64,000 bases of DNA, taken from positions 2,914,001 through 2,978,000 of the forward strand of contig NZ_CP034759.1 of NCBI RefSeq assembly GCF_004295665.1, read 5' to 3'. This document shows, piece after piece, positions 1-10,851 of the stretch. This DNA comes from Litorilituus sediminis. Its GTDB lineage: Bacteria > Pseudomonadota > Gammaproteobacteria > Enterobacterales > Alteromonadaceae. The position numbers were made by a program, and so were the translations under genes. Numbering within the stretch: the stretch's first letter is position 1; every line of letters begins with the position of its first letter. Below the pieces are notes generated by a model. It was given only the letters and a program-made list of their open reading frames with translations, was not told where the DNA came from and did not search any database.

Positions 1-634
<634 letters not shown>

Positions 635-798
635 TCTTGAAGTAAAACAATGCTTTGTTGAGTGTTCACACAAATTGTATGATGACAAAAATGAGAAGAA
701 ACTTGTTTTGTTTAGCTTAGCTAGTTAGAACGTACCCATTCCTGATTAAAGGCAGGGTGAGACTGACGCCGAAAAGTTAGATAGAGCATAACCATGAT

Positions 799-875
<77 letters not shown>

Positions 876-893
876 ATTTCTTCAGCGTAAAGA

Positions 894-944
894 AAAGCCA
901 AATTTAAACTAAGCTTCATAAGTTATTTTAAATTTGGTTTTTTT
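894..944 (+). terminator. terminator-like hairpin inside the 16S-23S spacer
   Basis: A perfect 11-bp inverted repeat (CCAAATTTAAA at 898-908, TTTAAATTTGG at 927-937) has an 18-nt loop and is followed by seven T (938-944). It starts 22 nt after the tRNA-Ile CCA. It has the form of an AU-rich intrinsic terminator, yet it sits inside an operon that must be read through into 23S. It may instead be a processing stem. The structure is read directly; its function is inference. Confidence 0.5.
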
Positions 945-978
945 AACCACGAATTAGCCGAATGTGCGCTAGTTTGAC

Positions 979-989
979 GCTCTTTAACA
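979..989 (+). promoter_or_regulatory. boxA antitermination element of the rRNA operon
   Basis: GCTCTTTAACA matches the boxA consensus bound by NusB/NusE (S10) in rRNA antitermination complexes. It lies in the spacer upstream of 23S, as in E. coli rrn operons. It would help RNA polymerase pass the terminator-like hairpin just upstream and any Rho sites in 23S. The rest of the stretch 876-1246 holds only processing-stem sequence, such as the CCTTGG/CCAAGG hairpin at 1201-1220, and no gene. Confidence 0.75.
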
Positions 990-1246
990 ATCTGGAAAGC
1001 TGATATAAATACCCGGTATTTATATGGTGTGCGAAGTGTCGCGCTTCAATCACATAAGTATAAATACCAACAATAGCTAAATGATGTATTCCTTAATCAT
1101 TTAGACCAATAGTTGAAAGACTATTAACTCTTATTCAAGTAACTCATCACTTTAACGAAAGTTAAGTGAAAGTGCGTGAAAATGTCAGACTTTACAATTG
1201 CCTTGGTTTAGTCACCAAGGTCTACTAAGACTACTTAGGGTTGTAT

Positions 1247-4129
<2,883 letters not shown>

Positions 4130-4227
4130 ACAACGCCTAAGTGGTTTTGTGTATGAAGCTGATGAACATCACGCACTAAGTTACAAGAGTTAAAGATTTA
4201 TATTAAGTTTTCGAGATTGTCCTTTTT

Positions 4228-4345
4228 TGCTTAGCGACAATAGCATTGTAGAACCACCTGATCCCATTCCGAACTCAGAAGTGAAATGCAATAGCGCCGA
4301 TGGTAGTGTGGGAGTTCCCATGTGAGAGTAGGACATTGCTAAGCA
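4228..4345 (+). rRNA. rrf: 5S ribosomal RNA
   Basis: A 118-nt 5S gene whose ends TGCTTAGCGA and TTGCTAAGCA form helix I. The conserved loop sequences CCGAACTCAGAAGTGAAA and TAGCGCCGATGGTAGTGTGG are intact. It is the last functional rRNA gene of the operon and is followed directly by an intrinsic terminator. It is the apparent parent of the three decayed copies downstream. Confidence 0.96.
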
Positions 4346-4355
4346 CCTATTTAAG

Positions 4356-4390
4356 AAAAGCCCGTAACACAAGTTACGGGCTTTTTGCTT
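4356..4390 (+). terminator. rRNA operon intrinsic terminator (copy 1)
   Basis: A 13-bp stem (AAAAGCCCGTAAC at 4356-4368, GTTACGGGCTTTT at 4373-4385) with loop ACAA is followed by the T-rich run TGCTTTTCTGC. It ends transcription after 5S. Near-identical copies of this hairpin recur after each 5S-like sequence downstream. Confidence 0.9.
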
Positions 4391-4452
4391 TTCTGCGTTC
4401 AGGAATTTAATAAGCAGACAAGCTAGTGTTTAATGTCGAGGTTGAATATTAT

Positions 4453-4580
4453 CGATATAGAACCACTCATCCCATTCGTCATACCTAAGAAAAGCAGAAG
4501 TGCAATGCAATAGCGCCGATGGTAGTGTGGATTATGTCACGAGAAGCCCATATGAGAGCAAAGCGGGACATTGCTAAGCG
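4453..4580 (+). pseudogene. degenerate 5S rRNA-like copy A
   Basis: The sequence keeps recognisable 5S blocks: AGAACCAC at 4459-4466, ATCCCATTC, GCAATGCAATAGCGCCGATGG and, at the 3' end, GGACATTGCTAAGCG. The CCGAACTCAGAAGTG loop is replaced by a longer stretch ending CCTAAGAAAAGCAGAAGTG, and extra bases (ATTATGTCACGAGAAG) interrupt the 3' half. The 5' strand of helix I is not recognisable, so it is unlikely to make normal 5S. It is the copy closest to the parent 5S gene, about 208 bp downstream of it. Confidence 0.8.
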
Positions 4581-4590
4581 CCTAATTATG

Positions 4591-4620
4591 AAAAGCCCGT
4601 AACATACGTTACGGGCTTTT
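4591..4620 (+). terminator. duplicated rRNA terminator (copy 2)
   Basis: AAAAGCCCGTAAC and GTTACGGGCTTTT form the same 13-bp stem as the operon terminator, with loop ATAC in place of ACAA, and are followed by TGCTTTTCTGCGTTCAGG. That flank is identical to the flank of copy 1, so the duplicated unit was 5S plus terminator plus downstream bases. Confidence 0.85.
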
Positions 4621-4702
4621 TGCTTTTCTGCGTTCAGGGGTTTAAAAAACAGATAAGCTTAGTTAATTATCGCCGATTAAGCTGCTCCCAGCTTTAATTG
4701 CA

Positions 4703-4823
4703 GATAGCGAGTCACTCATCCCATTCGCCATACCTAAGAAAAGCAGAAGTGAAATGCAATAGCGCCGAAGTTGATAGCGTGTGGCTGTTGTCTCTTTATG
4801 TGAGCGTAGGACATCGCTAAGCG
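4703..4823 (+). pseudogene. degenerate 5S rRNA-like copy B
   Basis: It shares with copy A the altered central block ATCCCATTCG...CCTAAGAAAAGCAGAAGTG, then GAAATGCAATAGCGCCGAAG and a 3' end GTAGGACATCGCTAAGCG. The 5' arm of helix I is split: GCTTAG lies about 50 nt upstream (4658-4663) and TAGCGA at 4705-4710, separated by an inserted hairpin-forming segment. Copies B and C are about 243 bp apart and much more alike than either is to true 5S. Confidence 0.78.
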
Positions 4824-4833
4824 TCTAATTAAA

Positions 4834-4870
4834 GAGAGCCCGATACGAAAGTGTCAGGCCTTTTGCTTTT
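4834..4870 (+). terminator. decayed rRNA terminator (copy 3)
   Basis: AGCCCGATAC / GTGTCAGGCC with loop GAAA aligns with the other terminator copies but has a mismatch and a G-T wobble in the stem. The flank TTTTGCTTTTCTGCGTT is kept. It could still fold, but less stably than copies 1, 2 and 4. Confidence 0.6.
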
Positions 4871-4945
4871 CTGCGTTTGGGGATATAAAAAACAGATAAG
4901 CTTAGTTAATTATCACTGATTAAGCTGCCCCTAGCTTTAATTGAA

Positions 4946-5066
4946 GATGGCGAGCCACTCATCCCATTCGCAATACCTAAGAAAAGCAGAAGTGAAATAC
5001 GATAGCGCCGAAGGTGATAGCGTGTGGGTGTTGTCTCTTTATGTGAGAGTAGGACATCGCTAAGCG
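4946..5066 (+). pseudogene. degenerate 5S rRNA-like copy C
   Basis: It is a near copy of copy B: same central block CCTAAGAAAAGCAGAAGTG, AGCGCCGAAGGTGATAGCG, TTGTCTCTTTATGTGAGAG and the 3' end GTAGGACATCGCTAAGCG. The spacer before it also matches the spacer before copy B (ACAGATAAGCTTAGTTAA at 4892-4909). It is followed by an intact terminator copy. A functional 5S is unlikely because helix I and loop C are altered; a non-5S RNA role is possible but unproven. Confidence 0.78.
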
Positions 5067-5088
5067 CCACTGTTTTTAAAAATAACAG

Positions 5089-5124
5089 AAAAGCCCGTAA
5101 CATACGTTACGGGCTTTTTGCTTT
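5089..5124 (+). terminator. duplicated rRNA terminator (copy 4)
   Basis: AAAAGCCCGTAAC with loop ATAC and GTTACGGGCTTTT is the same hairpin as copy 2, with TTTTTGCTTTTCTGC after it. It closes the 5S-like array and isolates it from the crotonase gene that starts at 5261. Confidence 0.85.
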
Positions 5125-5260
5125 TCTGCTATCTGGTTTCCTATTTCTTTGATTTCACAAGTTTAAAGTAGTTATCTAGCTATTCTCATATGTAGTTACT
5201 CGACAGGAGATTAATACTAAGTTAATCTGGTCCTACCTGTTTATCTGGAAATTAAATGCC

Positions 5261-6082
5261 ATGTCGAAAGAACATATTAATGATCGTCTTACTGTTGAGA
5301 TAAAAGAGCAAATTGCTTTTGTTACGCTAGAACGTCCTGATAAACATAATGCGTTAGATATGGCAATGTTTTATGCAATACGAGATGTGATTAAGAGGTT
5401 GCATCGTAATCGTAATATACGGGCGGTGATTATTGCTGGGGCAGGAGAAGATTTTTGTTCAGGATTAGATGTTAAATCTGTAATGAAATCTAAATCTGCA
5501 CCGCTCAAGCTGTTATTCAAGTGGCTGCCTTGGCAGGCAAATTTAGCTCAATACGTGTCAACTGGGTGGCGTTCGTTGCCAGTACCTGTTATCGCAGCTA
5601 TTCATGGGCGTTGTTGGGGTGGTGGTTTACAAATCGCCCAGGGTGCTGACTTTATCATAACTGAGCCAAATGCTTCTTTAGCGATTATGGAAGCGAAATG
5701 GGGTTTAATTCCTGATATGGGCGGTTCGCTAGCTGTGCGTGAGTCATTAAACCTAGATGTTGCAAAGCGATTGGCTATGACTGGTGAGCAAGTTTCAGGG
5801 CAAGAGGCTGTTGCCTTAGGTTTAGCTAGTATTTGCAGTGAAAATGCTAAAGAGCAAGCAATAGCGTTGGCGCAAGAGTTAAAAGTGCAATCGCCAGACT
5901 CTGTGGCAGGAGTTAAAAAGCTATATAATAAGTCGTGGTTCGGCAGTGCAGGTATGGCTTTAGCTAGAGAGTCATATTATCAGATTCGAATTCTTATGGG
6001 TAAGAATAGCCAGATTAAGCGTTATAACCAGCTTAATTCTGATAAACCCGAGCGTAAATTTAAGCCACGAAAATCTTGGTAG
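5261..6082 (+). CDS. crotonase/enoyl-CoA hydratase family protein
   Basis: A 273-aa crotonase-fold acyl-CoA enzyme. The oxyanion-hole elements are visible as CSGLD (66-70) and GRCWGGG (116-122). The first catalytic glutamate of enoyl-CoA hydratases (in GGGCE) is glutamine here (Q124), while the second is kept (E144) and an aspartate follows eight residues later (D152, in MEAKWGLIPDMGG). A Glu/Asp pair with this spacing is known in dienoyl-CoA isomerases, so isomerase chemistry is as likely as hydration. Hydration or isomerisation of a fatty acyl-CoA in the cytoplasm is the family role; the substrate cannot be read from sequence. The ATG start has only a weak upstream ribosome site. It stands alone after the rRNA terminators. 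Confidence 0.85.
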   Translation: MSKEHINDRLTVEIKEQIAFVTLERPDKHNALDMAMFYAIRDVIKRLHRNRNIRAVIIAGAGEDFCSGLDVKSVMKSKSAPLKLLFKWLPWQANLAQYVSTGWRSLPVPVIAAIHGRCWGGGLQIAQGADFIITEPNASLAIMEAKWGLIPDMGGSLAVRESLNLDVAKRLAMTGEQVSGQEAVALGLASICSENAKEQAIALAQELKVQSPDSVAGVKKLYNKSWFGSAGMALARESYYQIRILMGKNSQIKRYNQLNSDKPERKFKPRKSW

Positions 6083-6191
6083 TTGAAAGAATCCGATAAT
6101 GTTTGATGATTATCAACAAGCTGCAAGTTAAAGGTTCATATTAGCTGAGAGCATGCTATTATCTCGCCCCTTTTGTTATGAGATACCTAGT

Positions 6192-6809
6192 ATGGAGTTA
6201 TCAAGCTATCTTATTTACCTGAGTGTTTCTATTGTTGCTTCGGTTAGCATTGGCCCCTCCGCTGTATTAGCGGCAAGTAATGGTCTTAATTTTGGTCGTC
6301 GCAAGGCGCTTTCTGGGGTGCTTGGTCATGTCACTGCAATATTCATACTTGCGATATTATCAGCTGCAGGTATAGGTAGTATCTTTTTGGCCTCTGAGTG
6401 GGCGTATCAACTTATTAGAGTGTTAGGTTGTCTATACCTTATTCATATTGGTATATCTATGTGGCGTAGTAAGGGGAATTGGTCATTAATCCAAGAAAAT
6501 ACCAATACGCCTTCAAGTAAGCACCTGTATAAAAAGAGCTTATTACTGGGACTAAGTAATCCCAAAGCTTTGGTTTTCTTCACTGCCTTATTTCCTCAGT
6601 TCTTGAATCTCAAGGCTGCTCTTTTACCGCAACTTACGTTATTAATATCTACAAGTTTAGTTAACGCATTTTTATTCACATTTCTTTATGCCTTGATTGG
6701 TTATAACTTTAAAGCAAGATTATTACCCTTGCTAAATGGCGGACGCTTGGGCCGTATAATGGGCTCAATGTTTTTTGGCTTTGCCGCTATGTTAGCGGTC
6801 AGTAAATAA
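6192..6809 (+). CDS. LysE/RhtB family amino-acid exporter
   Basis: About 205 aa with the typical LysE/RhtB layout: five to six hydrophobic segments, an early SIGPSAVLAASNGLNFGRR-type loop (GP then a basic end), and the family signature LGLSNPKALVFFTALFPQF in the middle. Such inner-membrane proteins export amino acids or homoserine lactone-like compounds; the substrate is not predictable. The start at 6192 (MELSSYL) is chosen because it gives the usual family length and removes a non-hydrophobic 13-residue extension. A 10-bp inverted repeat lies 51 nt after the stop. Confidence 0.85.
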   Translation: MELSSYLIYLSVSIVASVSIGPSAVLAASNGLNFGRRKALSGVLGHVTAIFILAILSAAGIGSIFLASEWAYQLIRVLGCLYLIHIGISMWRSKGNWSLIQENTNTPSSKHLYKKSLLLGLSNPKALVFFTALFPQFLNLKAALLPQLTLLISTSLVNAFLFTFLYALIGYNFKARLLPLLNGGRLGRIMGSMFFGFAAMLAVSK

Positions 6810-6860
6810 GAGTAAATAAAGTTAGTAAACCTCAAGTTAATGGATCGGCTATTAAGCAAA

Positions 6861-6894
6861 TAAACCGCTATGCTAAGTTAGCCGTAGCGGTTTA
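6861..6894 (+). terminator. stem-loop downstream of the LysE-family gene
   Basis: TAAACCGCTA (6861-6870) and TAGCGGTTTA (6885-6894) form a perfect 10-bp stem with a 14-nt loop. No strong T run follows, so it is a possible weak or bidirectional terminator or an mRNA-stabilising hairpin. Confidence 0.45.
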
Positions 6895-7056
6895 AAACTA
6901 CCTGGCTTTTAAAATAACTATTTAGATATTTATCCTATAATTAGCTAAGGATTAGTTACTAGTGCTTGAGATAGCAGCTTCAGGTATTCATCAATCGCAC
7001 TAAAAGCACGGATGATTTAAAACTAAATACGTTTAATTTTTGCTTTTGGGCTCGAT

Positions 7057-10000
7057 GTGTCTTTTTTAAAACCTCGATTTTATGTCTTTTTATTTTTAAC
7101 TTTCTTGCCTTTACTGAGTGTGGCTAAGCAAGGTGGTGACCTCGCCTTTGAAACCATAGGTGATAAATACGCTATCCCGCACGGTGTTGTTACAGCGCTT
7201 TTACAAGATAAACAGGGCTTTATTTGGATTGGTACTCAGCAAGGCCTGGTTCGCTATGATGGCTATCGTTATCGCTTGTATAAGTACCAAAGCCAGACTA
7301 GTAATTCGATCGGTGGTGACTATATTCGTGCTATATACCAGAGTCAGGATGATAAAATTTGGATTGGCACCATGAACGATGGTGTCTCTGTTTTAGATCC
7401 GAATACAGACAAGTTTTATCACTATCGTCACCAACCTGATGTGAAAGCTTCTATTTCGAGCAATCAAATTAAGGCCATTACTGCTGACCCTGAGGGTGGT
7501 ATGTGGTTTGCTACCGGTAATGGTTTAAATTATTTAGCGCCTGGTAGTAAAAGCTTTGTTGTGTATGACAATAATTTACTGGAAAGTAAACTACAAAGCT
7601 TATTGCATGATAAGCATAATCGTTTATGGGTGGGGAGTCGCAAAGGTTTATATTACTTTGATTTAGCGAGCAAACAACTTGTGCTGGTTGGTGCGCTTGC
7701 ACAGGTTAGTATTGAAGCTATTTATCAAGATTTAGAGGGTAGATTATGGCTTGGAACTAAGGGGCACGGCATTTATGTATATTCTACCAGTAGTAAAGAA
7801 ATAGTACATATCGCCACGGGCGACGCGAGTAAGCATTTGCTTTCACACCCGTGGATTTTTTCATTTGTACAACCAAGCCAGCAACGTATATGGGCAGCTT
7901 CATTGGGGGGCGGTGTTAATGTTATCGATACCAAGACATTAACAGTTGTTGAAGTAATCCAACATGACCCTGTTATAGCATCTTCTATTAACCTTAATAG
8001 TGTTTCTCGCTTGATGATAGATAGGTCAGGGCTATTGTGGTTAGGTACCTGGGGAGGAGGTCTAAATCGGCATAATGTATCGCAGCAAGCTTTTCGGGTG
8101 TTACAGCATAGTCCGAAACGAGCTTATAGCTTATCAAATCCTGATATTCACGCAATATTACAGTTAACTGATGGCCGTTGGTTAATCGGAACCGGCGGTA
8201 GTGGCGTTGATATACTCGATAGTAATTATCGACGTATTGCCAACCTTGGTACAGAGCAAGTTACCACGACGGGAAAAGGACTTGGTATTATTTCTGGCTT
8301 AGCGCAGCGTAATGAACATCAAGTATGGTTAGCAAGTGTTGAGCACGGACTTTACTTATTATCTTTAGATGATTTCTCATTAACGGCAGTAAGCCATACT
8401 GAGCAAAAAACGTGGCCTGTGATTAATCAATTATTAATGGATGATTCAACCTTATGGGTTGCCACACATTTCGGGCTATTTAGTGTTAATGATGAAACTA
8501 AGTTAACCACAGGGTATTTGTATCAAGGAGCTCCCTTTGAAGCCAGAGTTAATACTATGGTCGTTGATGGTCAAGGTGATTTGTGGCTAGGGACGCATAA
8601 AGGCTTATATTTTTTAAAGCAAGGTAGCAGGGAGTTAATAAGGTTCAACCATGATCCGCTGATTTCTTCGAGTATATCGAGTGATCAAATTTCTGGTTTA
8701 TTGGTGGACTCAAAGCAAAGGTTATGGGTTGATACGGCAAAAGGTTTAGATCTATTAATAACTCATAATGGCAGTCACGCTATTTTCGAATCAGCGAGTG
8801 ATAAATTGCAACAACCGGGTTTATATTTGGGCGGCAATTTACAGGAAGATGAAAAAGGTAATATTTGGACACAGTGGCATACCTTTAACCCAAATACATG
8901 GCAGCATTGGGCTATCAGTCAAGCCGATGGTGCCGACATAGGCACTGTATGGACAAATTCACATGCTAAAGCAAGTAATGGTCAGCTGCTATTTGGTGGC
9001 ACAAAGGGCGTATTGGTAGTTACTCCTAGCTTATTTAATCCGAAGAGTTATCAGCCGCCTTTGGCGATAACAGAGTTGAAAGTTGATGGTAAAAAGCGAG
9101 CCATTGAGTCGCCATTAGTTTTAACGCCAAGTATGCAGGGGTTTAGCTTAGAATTTACCGCGTTTGACTATGCGATTCCAAGGCAAAATAAATATGCCTA
9201 TAAGCTCAAAGGTTATAATGAAACATGGATTTATAGTGATGCTGACAATCGTTATGTAACTTATACCAACTTAGCCCCAGGAGAATATCAATTACAACTT
9301 AAAGGCAGTAATCATTTAGGTGAATGGAGTGATAAACAGTTGAGTTTAGCAATTGTTGTTGAACCTGCCTTGTATCAAACATTTGCCTTTAAATTGGTTG
9401 TACTAATCACTTTGTTGAGTATTGCTTATGTTGTTTATTTATTACGTGTTAATCAATTGGCAAGACAGCAGCACGAGCTAAGAGAGCAAGTAAAAGCACA
9501 AACTAAAAATTTAGAAAAAGCCCATCAAAACTTAGCCACAATAAGTGAGATAGGGAAAGATATTACCGCTACGCTAGATTTGAATCTGGTATTAGAGCAG
9601 TTATTTGAGCACAGCCAGCGTCTTATGCAGGTCGATATTTTTGGTATTGGCTTATATCGCGAAGAACAAGGGGTTATTGATATAGAGCTGGCGGTGGAAA
9701 ATGGCATTAGGTTAAAGCCTTATCAGCGCTCTATGAAAGATAAAGACCAGCTTGCTGTTTGGAGTATCAGCCATAATCAGTCCGTTTTAATTAAAGATGC
9801 AGATTTAGAGCTTGATAATTATATTGATCATATTGGTTTACAAGAGCCAGAGTCGGGCTTTGAAATGGAAGGCGGCGCTTTTATGCAAAAACCTTGCTCA
9901 TATATTTATGTGCCATTAACTATTAAGCAAAATATTGTCGGCATTATCACGGTACAAAGTTATCAAGCACAAGTATATGGCGAGAAACAATTAAAAATGA

Positions 10001-10809
10001 TGCAAGCGCTTGCTGCCTATGCCGCAATTGCCGTTGATAATGCCGATAAATTGCAGCAGCTAGATGCAAGCAATAAAGCGCTGATCAGTACGCAAAACGA
10101 GTTAAAACTTTCATATAAAAGATTAGAAGAAGTTAGCGTAACGGATCAATTAACAGGATTAAAAAACAGGCACTTTTTGCTTAAACAAATTGGTGCTGAT
10201 ATAGACAAAACCATGCGTGAATATCGAAGTTGGGAGCAAGATAAGCGCCAAGCTATGCCAACTAAAGATGATATGGTGTTTTTCTTAATAGACTTAGATC
10301 ATTTTAAAGCGGTTAATGATACCCATGGTCATAAGGCTGGCGATATTATTCTTATGTCGATAAAAGAGGTTTTGTTAAAAATATTTAGAGAGTCAGATTA
10401 TCTTATTCGTTGGGGCGGAGAAGAATTCCTTGTTGTTGCTCGTTTTACTCAACGTGAACAAGCACCTAAATTAGCGGAGCGTATTCGTAAAAGTGTAGAA
10501 AACTATCATTTTGCTATTGATAAAATAGTGTTACGACAAACCTGCTCTATTGGCTTTGCCTGCTTTCCTTTTGTGCAAAAATACCAACCAGATTTAACTT
10601 GGGAGCAGGTGATAGAGATAGCTGATAAGTGCCTTTATGCGGCAAAGAATACTCAACGTAATGCTTGGCTTGGTGTCTATGGCGCGCAAGACTCAGATTC
10701 TGAAACCTTTATGGAATCATTGTTTGAAGATCCCGGCGCGTTACTTAATGCTAAAGCCATGCGTTTAGTGACGTCTATCTCACCAGAGAAAACCATTATT
10801 TGGCAATAA
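7057..10809 (+). CDS. two-component-regulator propeller sensor with GAF and GGDEF domains (diguanylate cyclase)
   Basis: A 1250-aa membrane sensor. A signal-anchor at residues 8-22 is followed by a large periplasmic region of repeated units such as DKQGFIWIGTQQGLVRYDG, DKIWIGTMNDGV and GLLWLGTWGGGLNR, which form regulator-propeller blades. A Y_Y_Y domain (about 690-770, ending YTNLAPGEYQLQLKGSN) precedes a transmembrane helix (about 777-800). The cytoplasmic part has a coiled coil, a GAF domain (about 830-1010) and a GGDEF domain with active-site GGEEF at 1120-1124 and an intact inhibitory I-site R1111-E-S-D1114. It should make c-di-GMP in response to a periplasmic ligand. The start is GTG at 7057; an ATG two bases upstream is in another frame. 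Most proteins with this sensor carry a histidine kinase instead. Confidence 0.9.
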   Translation: MSFLKPRFYVFLFLTFLPLLSVAKQGGDLAFETIGDKYAIPHGVVTALLQDKQGFIWIGTQQGLVRYDGYRYRLYKYQSQTSNSIGGDYIRAIYQSQDDKIWIGTMNDGVSVLDPNTDKFYHYRHQPDVKASISSNQIKAITADPEGGMWFATGNGLNYLAPGSKSFVVYDNNLLESKLQSLLHDKHNRLWVGSRKGLYYFDLASKQLVLVGALAQVSIEAIYQDLEGRLWLGTKGHGIYVYSTSSKEIVHIATGDASKHLLSHPWIFSFVQPSQQRIWAASLGGGVNVIDTKTLTVVEVIQHDPVIASSINLNSVSRLMIDRSGLLWLGTWGGGLNRHNVSQQAFRVLQHSPKRAYSLSNPDIHAILQLTDGRWLIGTGGSGVDILDSNYRRIANLGTEQVTTTGKGLGIISGLAQRNEHQVWLASVEHGLYLLSLDDFSLTAVSHTEQKTWPVINQLLMDDSTLWVATHFGLFSVNDETKLTTGYLYQGAPFEARVNTMVVDGQGDLWLGTHKGLYFLKQGSRELIRFNHDPLISSSISSDQISGLLVDSKQRLWVDTAKGLDLLITHNGSHAIFESASDKLQQPGLYLGGNLQEDEKGNIWTQWHTFNPNTWQHWAISQADGADIGTVWTNSHAKASNGQLLFGGTKGVLVVTPSLFNPKSYQPPLAITELKVDGKKRAIESPLVLTPSMQGFSLEFTAFDYAIPRQNKYAYKLKGYNETWIYSDADNRYVTYTNLAPGEYQLQLKGSNHLGEWSDKQLSLAIVVEPALYQTFAFKLVVLITLLSIAYVVYLLRVNQLARQQHELREQVKAQTKNLEKAHQNLATISEIGKDITATLDLNLVLEQLFEHSQRLMQVDIFGIGLYREEQGVIDIELAVENGIRLKPYQRSMKDKDQLAVWSISHNQSVLIKDADLELDNYIDHIGLQEPESGFEMEGGAFMQKPCSYIYVPLTIKQNIVGIITVQSYQAQVYGEKQLKMMQALAAYAAIAVDNADKLQQLDASNKALISTQNELKLSYKRLEEVSVTDQLTGLKNRHFLLKQIGADIDKTMREYRSWEQDKRQAMPTKDDMVFFLIDLDHFKAVNDTHGHKAGDIILMSIKEVLLKIFRESDYLIRWGGEEFLVVARFTQREQAPKLAERIRKSVENYHFAIDKIVLRQTCSIGFACFPFVQKYQPDLTWEQVIEIADKCLYAAKNTQRNAWLGVYGAQDSDSETFMESLFEDPGALLNAKAMRLVTSISPEKTIIWQ

Positions 10810-10851
10810 TTACTTTATATTGAAAGTGTAATTATTACAGAGCAGAGATTA

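Noticed and set aside
4190-5103. Short leftward open frames across the 5S and 5S-like region
   Set aside because: They run antisense through 5S blocks and terminator hairpins; similarity among them reflects the RNA duplication, not a protein family.
4346-5124. The 5S-like repeats as a CRISPR array
   Set aside because: Units are about 210-250 bp, unequal, 5S-derived and without short regular spacers or nearby cas genes.
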